This document shows, in pieces, positions 8,498 to 15,892 of a stretch of 62,286 nt of DNA (positions are counted from its first letter, which is position 1; every line of letters begins with the position of its first letter). The stretch is from Candidatus Cybelea septentrionalis (GTDB taxonomy: Bacteria; Vulcanimicrobiota; Vulcanimicrobiia; Vulcanimicrobiales; Vulcanimicrobiaceae): the NCBI GenBank assembly GCA_003158175.1, contig PMHJ01000007.1, forward strand, positions 103,107-165,392, read 5' to 3'. The position numbers were made by a program, and so were the translations under genes. Below the pieces are notes generated by a model. That model was given only the letters and a program-made list of their open reading frames with translations, was not told where the DNA came from and made no database searches.

Positions 8498-8839
8498 ATG
8501 GCAAAGCAACTTGGATCCAATTCGCTTTTTCGTGGCGCCGGACGACAGCGCTATTTGCTAATCATCGTTACACTGCTGTTGGTCTTTGTGCTTCTGGCCT
8601 TATTAGCCGCACGCGTTCACCCGATCTTGGGTGAGAATTACGTGTCGGTAATCAACCACGGCCATTTCCAAATTTGCCGCGTTACCGCAGAAAGTGTCGT
8701 GATCTGTCCGCCCCTCAGCACCAGCCCCAGCAAAAGTTACAGCCCGAGCAAAAGCGTCAGCGCAGCCACGAGTCTGAAGCCCCCTAGCCTGAGCAAGAGC
8801 GTCAGCACAAGCACGAGCCTCAGCGTTCAAGCGCAGTAA
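8498..8839 (+). CDS. Small membrane-anchored protein with low-complexity Ser/Pro/Lys tail
   Basis: GAGGGG lies just before the ATG at 8498. Residues ~20-40 (LLIIVTLLLVFVLLALLAA) form one transmembrane helix, followed by ~30 ordinary residues with two Cys, then a ~45-residue tail built of SPSKS, SLSKS and STSTSLS units. The DNA of the tail is itself a degenerate AGC-rich repeat. No family recognised; the coding call rests on start, membrane segment and length. Confidence 0.5.
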   Translation: MAKQLGSNSLFRGAGRQRYLLIIVTLLLVFVLLALLAARVHPILGENYVSVINHGHFQICRVTAESVVICPPLSTSPSKSYSPSKSVSAATSLKPPSLSKSVSTSTSLSVQAQ

Positions 8840-8872
8840 CTCGGGGCCCCGAGGCTCAGGCTTCTGCCATTA

Positions 8873-8900
8873 CACCCTTCGACTGCGCTCAGGGTGGACA
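8873..8900 (+). repeat. Hairpin repeat copy (TGCGCTC loop variant)
   Basis: CACCCTTCGACTGCGCTCAGGGTG followed by GACA; stem CACCCT/AGGGTG. It forms a pair with the copy at 8931-8956, about 30 bases apart. Confidence 0.85.
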
Positions 8901-8930
8901 AGGGCATTGCCCCCCTTCGTCGCTCTTCGT

Positions 8931-8966
8931 CACCCTTCGACAGGCTCAGGGTGACAGTTTTTTTTT
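8931..8966 (+). terminator. Hairpin repeat copy followed by nine T: likely intrinsic terminator
   Basis: The repeat hairpin CACCCT..AGGGTG (8931-8953) is followed after ACAG by T9 at 8958-8966. This is the arrangement of a Rho-independent terminator and would insulate the gene at 8498 from the promoter at 8978. Confidence 0.6.
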
Positions 8967-8977
8967 GCGGGAGGGGC

Positions 8978-9022
8978 TTGACGGGGGCGTATCAGTGCGT
9001 TATTGTACTAATGTACTAGTAC
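8978..9022 (+). promoter_or_regulatory. Promoter and probable GntR (YtrA-type) operator
   Basis: TTGACG (8978-8983), a 17-base spacer and TATTGT (9001-9006) form a near-consensus sigma-70-type promoter. Overlapping the start region is GTACTAAT followed by the perfect 10-bp palindrome GTACTAGTAC (9013-9022), well placed for repression by the GntR protein coded at 9200, which would make the operon self-regulated. Confidence 0.65.
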
Positions 9023-9061
9023 GACAGTAGATCGATACTAGGCGCTAGGAAGGATTCGAAG

Positions 9062-9181
9062 ATGACGCACTTTTGGAACAATCGCAACGACGCTGAAGTG
9101 GCCCGCGAGGCCCGTACCCCGATTCGCCTGCCTCAGAATACGGCAGGAGGACTCTTCCAGGGCTGGGGCCCGAGGCTCTAA
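9062..9181 (+). CDS. 39-residue microprotein, first gene of the ABC operon
   Basis: AGGAAGGA 7 bases before ATG 9062 is one of the best ribosome sites in the window, and the frame ends 18 bases before the GntR gene, so translation is likely. The peptide starts MTHFWNNRND, is charged in its N half, and ends TAGGLFQGWGPRL, with a Gly-Gly followed by a short aromatic, Gly-rich end. It has no signal peptide or membrane segment. No family recognised. It may be a regulatory peptide, an exported peptide or a partner of the transporter. Confidence 0.6.
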   Translation: MTHFWNNRNDAEVAREARTPIRLPQNTAGGLFQGWGPRL

Positions 9182-9199
9182 GGTAAGCCGAGAACGACG

Positions 9200-9598
9200 A
9201 TGCCGGCCGTAATGACGGTCGACCCGCGAAGCGGCGTGCCGATCTACCTGCAGATTGTCGAGCAAGTCAAGCGATCCGTCGCTCTTGGGATCTTGCAGGG
9301 TGGCGAACAACTCCCAACCGTTAAGCAGCTCGCGCTCGATCTCACCGTCAATCCCAATACCGTGGCACGGGCGTACCGCGAGCTCGAGCACGCCGACGTT
9401 ATCGAGACTTCCCCCGGACGGGGATCTTTCATCCGCGATAACGGAGGCGCTCAGTCGGCGAAGACGGCCGCCAGCGACGTCGCACGCGACGCGCTCGACA
9501 TCGCACTACGAGAGGCGAAATCGGTCGGGCTTTCCCGCCACGACGTACGCGAACTAATCGACACCGTTATCGACCGGTGGTTTCCGGAGGAGCAATGA
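9200..9598 (+). CDS. GntR-family regulator, YtrA subfamily
   Basis: A 132-residue protein with an N-terminal winged helix: VPIYLQIVEQVKRSVALGIL, GEQLPTVKQLALDLTVNPNTVARAYRELE and the wing GRGSFI. It has only a short C-terminal helix for dimerisation rather than a ligand domain, which is the YtrA type usually linked to ABC transporters. It likely represses its own operon at the palindrome near 9013. Its stop overlaps the ATG of the ATPase gene (ATGA), indicating translational coupling. Confidence 0.9.
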   Translation: MPAVMTVDPRSGVPIYLQIVEQVKRSVALGILQGGEQLPTVKQLALDLTVNPNTVARAYRELEHADVIETSPGRGSFIRDNGGAQSAKTAASDVARDALDIALREAKSVGLSRHDVRELIDTVIDRWFPEEQ

Positions 9599-10506
9599 GT
9601 AGCATAAAGATTTCTAACCTGCGCAAGACGTACGGCCAGTTTGCGGCGGTCGACGGCTTCTCGCTCGAGATCCCGGCGGGAAGCGTCTTCGGACTGCTCG
9701 GCCCCAACGGCGCCGGCAAGACGACCGTATTCAAATGCATGCTCGGGTTAGCGCGAGCGACCAGCGGCAGCGTTCTCTTCGATGGAAAGCCCCTCGTCCC
9801 GGAAACGTTCGAAAGCATCGCATACGTTCCCGAGCGCAGCGTCCTCTATGAATGGATGACCGTCGCCGAGCACGTCGAGATGAACCGGCGAGCCTTCAAG
9901 AACTTCGACCAGGCGCGTGCACTCGAGCTGTTGGCGCAGTTCAACATCCAGCCCGCAAAGCGCAGTCGGGCGCTCTCGAAAGGGATGCGCACGGCGGTGA
10001 TGGTCGCCTTGGCGTTCGCTCGCAACGCGCCGATCATGGTGCTCGACGAGCCGACCAGTGGGCTCGATCCTATCAATCAGCGCCACGTGCTGAGCCTGAT
10101 CATCAACGAAGCAGCCCGCGGAAACTCGGTGCTCTTCTCGTCGCATCAAATCGGTCAGGTCGAGCGAGCTGCGGAACGCATCGCCGTGATGGATCGCGGG
10201 CGGCTGGTCCTCGAAGGGCTCGTTGACGACCTCAAGAGCGATCGTAAGATCGTCGAGGGCATCTTTCCCAACGTTAGCTACACGCTCAACGGGATCGCAA
10301 ACGATCCGCGCGTACTGCGGGCCGATCGCACCGAACGCATCGTTCGGCTCCTCGTTCACGACGACGCGGACAACATCGCAACGATGCTTAGCAGCGCCGG
10401 CGCGACGGGGGTGCGGGTCGTCGATCTCAACCTCGAAGATATCTTCTTGTTCGCCGTGTCGCCGGCCGACGCCACCGCCGACGTGATCGCCAAAGGCAGC
10501 TCATAA
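9595..10506 (+). CDS. ABC transporter ATP-binding protein
   Basis: A 303-residue ATPase with Walker A GPNGAGKTT (36-44), a degenerate signature LSKGM (127-131), Walker B IMVLDEPT (~147-154) and switch His in FSSHQ (~184). The ABC-2/YtrB-like domain is followed by a ~90-residue C-terminal extension, common in exporters of this group. It starts at ATG 9595 inside the GntR stop and ends by sharing one base with the permease gene (TAATG). It should power the two permeases downstream, probably exporting a drug, peptide or lipid. Confidence 0.93.
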   Translation: MSSIKISNLRKTYGQFAAVDGFSLEIPAGSVFGLLGPNGAGKTTVFKCMLGLARATSGSVLFDGKPLVPETFESIAYVPERSVLYEWMTVAEHVEMNRRAFKNFDQARALELLAQFNIQPAKRSRALSKGMRTAVMVALAFARNAPIMVLDEPTSGLDPINQRHVLSLIINEAARGNSVLFSSHQIGQVERAAERIAVMDRGRLVLEGLVDDLKSDRKIVEGIFPNVSYTLNGIANDPRVLRADRTERIVRLLVHDDADNIATMLSSAGATGVRVVDLNLEDIFLFAVSPADATADVIAKGSS

Positions 10507-11558
10507 TGCCTTACGTTGAATGGCTGCGCGTCGGGCGCTGCGTAAAATGCACCGCCATCGTGCTGGGCGTGATCTTGTTCCTTATCGTCGTGGCGGAGTT
10601 TACCGTTTTGAACTTCGGCTCGAAGAATGCGTTGGCACAGGTCGATCTCCACACGTCTCACGGCGAGGTCAACGCAGCGCTGATTATGAAAAACGCGACG
10701 ACGACGCTTTCAACGCTGCCCGACGGGACGAAGCGCTCGACGATCGTGAACGCGCCCGAGGGCGTTCGCGTTACCATCGACGATCACGGATACAGCGGCA
10801 AACATATCGAAGTCTTCGAGCGCTCCGTGTCGCAGCCGTCGAAGTTGATTGGATTCGGCCCCGTGACCTACCAGCGCGTTCCAGTGCCCGGTGGCAGCAA
10901 GGTCGCCATCGATACGAATAAACCCGAAGATTTCGCCTACTACGCCGCGATTGCCACCTTCTTGGCGCTGATCGTGGCGACGGTTCTCGGTGCGCCGTTC
11001 GCGCGCCAAAACGACGGGCACCTCGAGATCGCATTAACCAATCCAGCCCCGCGAACGGCGTTGGGGTTGGGAGCGATGATTGCCGACGTGACGGGCATCG
11101 CCGCCGCGTGGGTGATGACCGTCGCGGTCCTCTTCATCGCGCACATCGTTCAATACGCGCCAAACTACACGTACGGTCCTCGGGACACGGAGGTCATCGT
11201 GCTCGGTTTTGCCGGGCTGCTGGCGTGGTACGCGATGCTCTGCGCGGCGACGGCGTCGATGCGGCGCGCCTACGGCGTCGTGCTGGGAATCTCGTGGCCG
11301 GTCGCGTCGCTGGTCGCGGTGCTTGCGCGAGTCGATCTGGGCGGAGCGCCTATGGCACAACTCGTCCATTGGCTCGCGACGCCGCTTTCCTGGATCGATC
11401 CCTTCAACTATCTGCACTTTGGGCCCGCCTTTACGGTTAACGGCAGTCCCGCCGGGTCGCTGGCCGTCTCGCTGGAGAACGAACTTCCGGCCTTACTCAT
11501 TCTTTCGCTCGTCTACGTTGCGCTCGCCATCGTTCAGTGGCGTCGCGTGGAGGCTTAA
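10506..11558 (+). CDS. ABC-2-type permease (long form)
   Basis: 350 residues. An N-terminal helix is followed by a ~110-residue extracytoplasmic region (roughly residues 35-140), then about five further membrane helices. The core PFARQNDGHLEIALT...LAWYAMLCAATASMRRAYG...WIDPFNYLHF and the C-terminal VQWRRVEA recur in the permease at 11715, so the two are paralogs and probably heterodimerise around the ATPase. The large outer loop is absent from the second permease and may contact a substrate. Start overlaps the ATPase stop. Confidence 0.85.
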   Translation: MPYVEWLRVGRCVKCTAIVLGVILFLIVVAEFTVLNFGSKNALAQVDLHTSHGEVNAALIMKNATTTLSTLPDGTKRSTIVNAPEGVRVTIDDHGYSGKHIEVFERSVSQPSKLIGFGPVTYQRVPVPGGSKVAIDTNKPEDFAYYAAIATFLALIVATVLGAPFARQNDGHLEIALTNPAPRTALGLGAMIADVTGIAAAWVMTVAVLFIAHIVQYAPNYTYGPRDTEVIVLGFAGLLAWYAMLCAATASMRRAYGVVLGISWPVASLVAVLARVDLGGAPMAQLVHWLATPLSWIDPFNYLHFGPAFTVNGSPAGSLAVSLENELPALLILSLVYVALAIVQWRRVEA

Positions 11559-11562
11559 CACC

Positions 11563-11715
11563 ATGGAAATTCTTGGAACGAACTTTAGCTTAACGCTCGG
11601 CGCCTGGCGCCTACGCTTCGTCCTGGCAATCGAGGACACCGATGCGGCGCAAGCCGCAAAGGTGCGGCCGCCGCATCGCATGCGGGTCGTACCCGAGGAC
11701 GAGTACGCGCTCTGA
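11563..11715 (+). CDS. 50-residue microprotein between the two permeases
   Basis: The frame starts with ATG 11563, four bases after the first permease stop, and its TGA overlaps the ATG of the second permease (ATGA at 11714-11717 region), as the other genes of this operon do. The N half is moderately hydrophobic (ILGTNFSLTLGAWRLRFVLAI), the C half charged. I see no clear ribosome site other than the GTGGAGG of the preceding gene end. No family recognised; coding is supported mainly by position and coupling. Confidence 0.5.
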   Translation: MEILGTNFSLTLGAWRLRFVLAIEDTDAAQAAKVRPPHRMRVVPEDEYAL

Positions 11716-12467
11716 TGACGTACGTAGAATGGTTGCGCGTGCGCGGCACGCTCAAGTGGACGACGATCGTTCTCGGCATTCTTTTCGTCCTTGCCTGCGT
11801 GGCACGAGTCGCTCTCCCAATCCATAATCATATGGAAGGAGAGCACGAGATGAACTTCGGATATTTCGTGATCTTTGGGGTCGTCGTGGCCTTGATCGTG
11901 GCAACGATGCTCGGGGCACCGTTCGCACGCGAGAACGACGGCCATCTAGAGGTCGCGTTGACGAAGCCAATCGACCGGACGCGTTTGGCGTTAATGACGA
12001 TCGGCGTCGACGCCATCGGTATCGTCGCGGCCTTAGCCATCGGAACGCTCTTTGGGATCGGGCTCCACACGATCTTTTATCCGCCGTGGATTACGTTTCA
12101 TGTTGTCGACCTGATCGTGACGGTCTTTGGCATCATCGGTCCGCTCTCGTGGTATGCCATGCTTGCCGCCGCCACCAGTTCACTGCGGCGCGGCTATGGA
12201 ACGATAATTGGGATCGCGTGGCCGGTCGCGGCGGTCGTCGCCGGCCTGAGCCTCTTGGATCCGAACGACAATCCGGTGGCGGCTCTTATCCACGCGGTAT
12301 TCTGGACGCTTAGTCGCATCGATCCGCTCGTCTACATGCACCTTAACTCCGACGACATGCACATGACCGCCGACCCGACGTGGCTGCCACGGTTAGCGAT
12401 GCTCGCGGTTCTCGCAGCAGGCTACGGCGTCGCGGCAGTCGCCCAGTGGAGACGCGTAGAGGCTTAG
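11715..12467 (+). CDS. ABC-2-type permease (short form)
   Basis: 250 residues and about six membrane helices. It aligns with the C-terminal two thirds of the first permease: PFARENDGHLEVALTKP, LSWYAMLAAATSSLRRGYG, RIDPLVYMHL and the shared end AQWRRVEA, showing an internal duplication of the operon. It lacks the large outer domain of its partner. The stop overlaps the stop of the opposite gene at 12464 by four bases, so the two transcripts converge with no terminator between them. Confidence 0.85.
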   Translation: MTYVEWLRVRGTLKWTTIVLGILFVLACVARVALPIHNHMEGEHEMNFGYFVIFGVVVALIVATMLGAPFARENDGHLEVALTKPIDRTRLALMTIGVDAIGIVAALAIGTLFGIGLHTIFYPPWITFHVVDLIVTVFGIIGPLSWYAMLAAATSSLRRGYGTIIGIAWPVAAVVAGLSLLDPNDNPVAALIHAVFWTLSRIDPLVYMHLNSDDMHMTADPTWLPRLAMLAVLAAGYGVAAVAQWRRVEA

Positions 12468-12682
12468 ACTCGAAGAACTACGCTTCGGACGACCGAGGCG
12501 TAGGGTATGCCGATAAAGGTCGGCCCCTTGGTTGAGGTAGCCTCCTGGACGATGACTGAATAGGGATCCCCACGAGCGAACACGGGCTCACCGGCCACGA
12601 GCGTGCCGGTTAGTAGCATTCCATCGGTCAGCCGAACTTCTACCCGGCGATCCAGATAATGCGCTAGCTGAGCATCTGTCAT
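12464..12682 (-). CDS. 72-residue Sm/LSm-like small protein
   Basis: The segment YLDRRVEVRLTDGMLLTGTL looks like an Sm1 motif and IGIPYASVVRSVVL like the second strand pair of an Sm fold, the fold of Hfq and LSm RNA-binding rings. This is pattern recognition, not a confirmed family. ATG 12682 with AAAGG about 7 bases upstream is preferred over GTG 12700. The gene is divergent from the membrane gene at 12723, 40 bases apart, and converges with the ABC operon. Confidence 0.55.
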   Translation of the reverse strand: MTDAQLAHYLDRRVEVRLTDGMLLTGTLVAGEPVFARGDPYSVIVQEATSTKGPTFIGIPYASVVRSVVLRV

Positions 12683-12722
12683 ACCGGGACCTTTGGCCAC
12701 TTACAGGCAAGCGCCTGGTCTC

Positions 12723-13130
12723 ATGGGGGATTATTTGACCGCCTCACGACGCGTTCGAAACATTGCGACTGCGGCTCTGCTCTTAATCTCAGCGTATTTT
12801 CTGGCCGGAGCCGGGGGCGAGTACGGCTCCCACAACTGGCACGCCGCCTTCGGCGACGCAGGGTATTTTTCGTACGTCTACTCCGAGCGCGTGCGCTTTA
12901 TCGTTTGCGGCTCCTGGATTCTCGCGGCGGTTCGCTTCGGCTACTTTCGCTGGTTCCCAGTGAGCATCTTGGCCCTCGCGATCGCGTGGCTTTTCAATCC
13001 GATCGTTCCGGTGATGCTGACCAGACTGGGGCCGCAGCCTTATTACCGCCCGACGATGATACTGGCGGTTGCCGCCGCCGTCGCGCTGGTCGTCCTCACA
13101 GTCAAGAACTGGCGCGTCGTCTCGGAATGA
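12723..13130 (+). CDS. Small membrane protein (DUF6804-like)
   Basis: 135 residues with four hydrophobic helices: AALLLISAYFLAGAG, FIVCGSWILAAVRF, FPVSILALAIAWLFNPIVP and MILAVAAAVALVVLTV. The third one with W-L-F-N-P-I-x-P recalls the DUF6804 group of small membrane proteins, whose role is unknown. An upstream in-frame TTG (12693) would overlap the divergent gene; ATG 12723 is preferred. Confidence 0.6.
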   Translation: MGDYLTASRRVRNIATAALLLISAYFLAGAGGEYGSHNWHAAFGDAGYFSYVYSERVRFIVCGSWILAAVRFGYFRWFPVSILALAIAWLFNPIVPVMLTRLGPQPYYRPTMILAVAAAVALVVLTVKNWRVVSE

Positions 13131-13157
13131 TTTCGCGGCTTTACGGCACGGAAATCC

Positions 13158-13673
13158 TTACTTCGGTGGTATTGTGTTTCCCGAAGGGAGGTTCGTGTTA
13201 TGCATGATTGCGATTAACCAGCTGCCGTCACTTTGGCGTTGCATAATCCAATCAAGCAAACCTTTCCGCAACCCCGCGGGACTGCCGCTAGGACTCTGGG
13301 CTCCGGACATTTGCCAATCGACGTCCACCGCTGCTAGCTCCGCTGTGAGAAACCGAACGCTGCGGATCGCACCAGTTAGATGTGAATCTTTGAAAATTGT
13401 TGCGAACACCGGCGCGTGGAAGGATTCGATGCCCGCACGACCGTGCGCGGTGGCGCCGAGAACGTTGGTAAAGTCAGCATCAGGCGTGAAGGCTAGCCCG
13501 AAAGCATGGGCGTCGTGGGCGTTCCAGGCGTTCATAAACGCGGCCATAGTCTGCCCGATCGCGACCCGGTCGGCGACCCTTGCATCGGTCGAACCCGCCC
13601 GAGCCTCCGACGCTACGTTAAAGAAGAAGAACGACATGAGGGCAGCAACACCGGCTAGTCGAGTTAGCTTCAT
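13158..13673 (-). CDS. Exported SnoaL-like (SgcJ/EcaC family) protein
   Basis: 171 residues. A signal peptide (MKLTRLAGVAALMSFFFFN..) precedes an NTF2-like domain: MAAFMNAWNAHDAHAFGLAFTPDADFTNVLGATAHGRAGI, then AAVDVDWQM and GSWLIAIMHNTNLP. This matches the SgcJ/EcaC family of small cone-shaped proteins, several of which are enzymes or ligand binders; the activity of this one is unknown. It is divergent from the beta-barrel gene at 13824. Confidence 0.8.
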   Translation of the reverse strand: MKLTRLAGVAALMSFFFFNVASEARAGSTDARVADRVAIGQTMAAFMNAWNAHDAHAFGLAFTPDADFTNVLGATAHGRAGIESFHAPVFATIFKDSHLTGAIRSVRFLTAELAAVDVDWQMSGAQSPSGSPAGLRKGLLDWIMQRQSDGSWLIAIMHNTNLPSGNTIPPK

Positions 13674-13823
13674 TATGGGGTGGTGCTGCGCTGCAACGCT
13701 GGATACCTCGTTCTCCGCGGTTTCGCTCGCCCGATAAGGGGAATACCATTCGAGATCTTTTGTGATACGGAAGTTTATTCAAAAAGTCACAGCCTTGACA
13801 TCCCCAGTGCAGAAGGCGGGATC

Positions 13824-14696
13824 GTGAAGTACACTCTCGCAATCCTCTTCACGCTCGCAAGCCTACCCTTCTGTGCCGCTGCGAGTGCCAGCGACCAGCA
13901 ATCGCCGGCGCCTCGATCGTCCCCCAGCCCCGAACCGTCGAGTCCGTGCGGTGGACCTGGACGCCTCTTAGCAACCGCAAATCGCCCCACGATTGGATAC
14001 AGTGCCTGCGCTGTCAAACAGCACACCGCCGTCTTCGAGCTCGGCTACCAGAACCAAGTAGATGGCACTCCCAGTTCCGGATCGATCCGAAGCCAGGTTC
14101 CCCAAAACTTCCTTAGGCTTGGCATTATACCGAACTTTGAAATCGACGTCATCGGCCCAAATTATGAAGCGACGCGCAGTTATTCGACCGGCCGTCCCGA
14201 TACGGTGACGAACGGAGTAGCGGACTCCGGCCTCGGCTTCAAGTACGAACTGCCGCCTATGGGGAAATGGACGATCGCATTTGACGGGCTCTACACGGGC
14301 CCAAACGGCTCGACATTTCTTACCGCTGGAAATGCGACCTGGACGGGTAACTTCGACGCGTCGTATTCGCTAAGCCCGGCCACGAGCATCGGTACGACGG
14401 TTGCGGTCTCGTCGACTGGAGGCTATGCAGATAATGTGCACGGCCAATACGGCACCACGATGCCTTCGGTCGTGGTGACGACACAGATTCCACACTACTA
14501 TCAGTTTTATGCCGAATACGTTCTCGTGTCTAAGATTGCATTGGACCGAGGCGACCGAGCATTCACCGACTTTGGCGTACAGAAGCTGTTAGGAACCCGC
14601 ACTGAGGTCGATGTTGAGTACGGACACGCGTTTACTGGTATTTCGGCATTAAAATTTAACTACGTCGGCGCGGGGCTCGTCCTGCAACTGCGATAG
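13824..14696 (+). CDS. Outer-membrane transporter-like beta-barrel (PF13557-type)
   Basis: GTG 13824 has AGAAGG 8 bases upstream and begins a signal peptide (KYTLAILFTLASLPFCAAASA). After a Pro/Ser-rich stretch come alternating strands: TAVFELGYQNQ, NFLRLGIIPNFEIDVIG, DSGLGFKYELPPMGKWTIAFDG, FDASYSLSPATSIGTTVAVSS and a terminal GAGLVLQLR. The pattern resembles the MetA-pathway phenol-degradation/transporter family of outer-membrane proteins. Substrate unknown. It supports a two-membrane cell envelope. Confidence 0.7.
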   Translation: MKYTLAILFTLASLPFCAAASASDQQSPAPRSSPSPEPSSPCGGPGRLLATANRPTIGYSACAVKQHTAVFELGYQNQVDGTPSSGSIRSQVPQNFLRLGIIPNFEIDVIGPNYEATRSYSTGRPDTVTNGVADSGLGFKYELPPMGKWTIAFDGLYTGPNGSTFLTAGNATWTGNFDASYSLSPATSIGTTVAVSSTGGYADNVHGQYGTTMPSVVVTTQIPHYYQFYAEYVLVSKIALDRGDRAFTDFGVQKLLGTRTEVDVEYGHAFTGISALKFNYVGAGLVLQLR

Positions 14697-14747
14697 GGCA
14701 GATCTCGTAAGGGGACGACACGATAGCGATTCGCCGAAAGGCCGCCC

Positions 14748-15467
14748 ATGCGTATTTCTGCGGCGTTGCGTTATCTTCTTGGGTTCGGTGCGGTATGCGC
14801 GACGCTTGTGGGGTGCTCCGGCGGCACGGTGTCGCTGAATCCCATCGCGGCAACTCAAGGCACTGCAGGATCGCAAGGTGCGCACGGGGCGTGGTCAATG
14901 ACCGGCCATGCCGGAACCGGTGCGATCCACGATCTCGCCGTCGATCGATTCAACACGAAGATCGTCTACGCGAACGTTGACGATCTGGGCGCCTGGAACG
15001 AGAACTTGTACGGATCGGTCGACGGCGGCAAGACCTTTAAACGCATCATCTGCTACTGTGCGGTCGGCGCGCAAGCGATTGCATTCAGCAGCGTCGTGCG
15101 CGATCGCCTCTATCTGGGGGACGACGGCGCCGGCACGATTTTGCATTTCGTGGTCGACGGAGGAAGTCATCCAAAAATATACCGTGGGGAGGACGGATCG
15201 GGCGCTGCCGAGTCGCGTTACTACGCCACGCGATTCTATGGAAATCGCGTGGCCTTCGATCCCCAGGCGCCGCCTGGGCGCAAGCTGGCCCTGATCCTCA
15301 CGACTCGTTTTGGAGCATTTGAATCCTTCGATACGGGCTCGCGCTGGCGCCGGATCGATACCGATGCTATCCCGCATCACTTTATCGGTGTTCAGTGGGT
15401 AAACGGCCTCGTCTATCTGGCTGCGTTTGGCGGCGGCGTCATTAGGAGTTCCGAGCCGCTGCGATAG
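14748..15467 (+). CDS. Lipoprotein with BNR/sialidase-like repeat fragments
   Basis: A lipobox (ATLVGCSGG, Cys ~24) is followed by ~215 residues. IHDLAVDRFNTKIVYANV and LYGSVDGGKTFKRI resemble the photosystem-stability/VPS10-type BNR repeats (S-x-D-G-G-x-T-F) that build propellers, with a second hint at ESFDTGSRWRRID. Only about half a propeller is present, so it may be a truncated or partial propeller. Function unknown. The start follows the usual ATG with GAAAGG about 8 bases upstream. Confidence 0.65.
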   Translation: MRISAALRYLLGFGAVCATLVGCSGGTVSLNPIAATQGTAGSQGAHGAWSMTGHAGTGAIHDLAVDRFNTKIVYANVDDLGAWNENLYGSVDGGKTFKRIICYCAVGAQAIAFSSVVRDRLYLGDDGAGTILHFVVDGGSHPKIYRGEDGSGAAESRYYATRFYGNRVAFDPQAPPGRKLALILTTRFGAFESFDTGSRWRRIDTDAIPHHFIGVQWVNGLVYLAAFGGGVIRSSEPLR

Positions 15468-15487
15468 GGCCGGGCGCCGTGGTCAGC

Positions 15488-15736
15488 TTACGGTAGCCCC
15501 GCATCTTGCCAGCGCGGCGATCTTGCAGTGCGTTCCGGTTCGCAGTCCCAGCTCGTGCGCCCAGTCGACGCAATCGGACCCAAAGGCATCGGCGCCGTCG
15601 ATGCGACGAGCGCCTGGTTTAGTGATTCGTGTAAAATGACGCCGGCCACTGCCGAGCCCTCAGCGCAGAGCGCGCCGGCTAGAATCATCGCGGGCAGGAG
15701 CCTCGGGAGTGGCGTTTTTGACATTTGTCTGATCAT
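15488..15736 (-). CDS. Small exported hypothetical protein
   Basis: About 82 residues. After a short basic start the segment LPRLLPAMILAGALCAEGSAVAG could be a signal peptide, leaving a ~50-residue mature part without recognisable motifs. ATG 15736 and ATG 15724 are both possible and no ribosome site is convincing. The call is weak and rests on the signal-like N terminus and the lack of another gene here. Confidence 0.3.
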   Translation of the reverse strand: MIRQMSKTPLPRLLPAMILAGALCAEGSAVAGVILHESLNQALVASTAPMPLGPIASTGRTSWDCEPERTARSPRWQDAGLP

Positions 15737-15892
15737 AGCCAAAATCGTTAAGGAATCTATGAAGACGCTCTAGCCAAACGTAAACGCGAGTGCTTGGACC
15801 GCTGATCGTCGCGAACGGATGAAAGCCGCCGCCGTATCTTTTGGGCCGGCACGTTCTTGCGCGGGTACGCCATCGCGCTTGGACGCCCGTCG

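Noticed and set aside
13069..13737. 222-codon plus-strand frame opposite the SgcJ/EcaC gene
   Set aside because: The opposite frame has a signal peptide and a recognisable NTF2-like domain; this one is its shadow.
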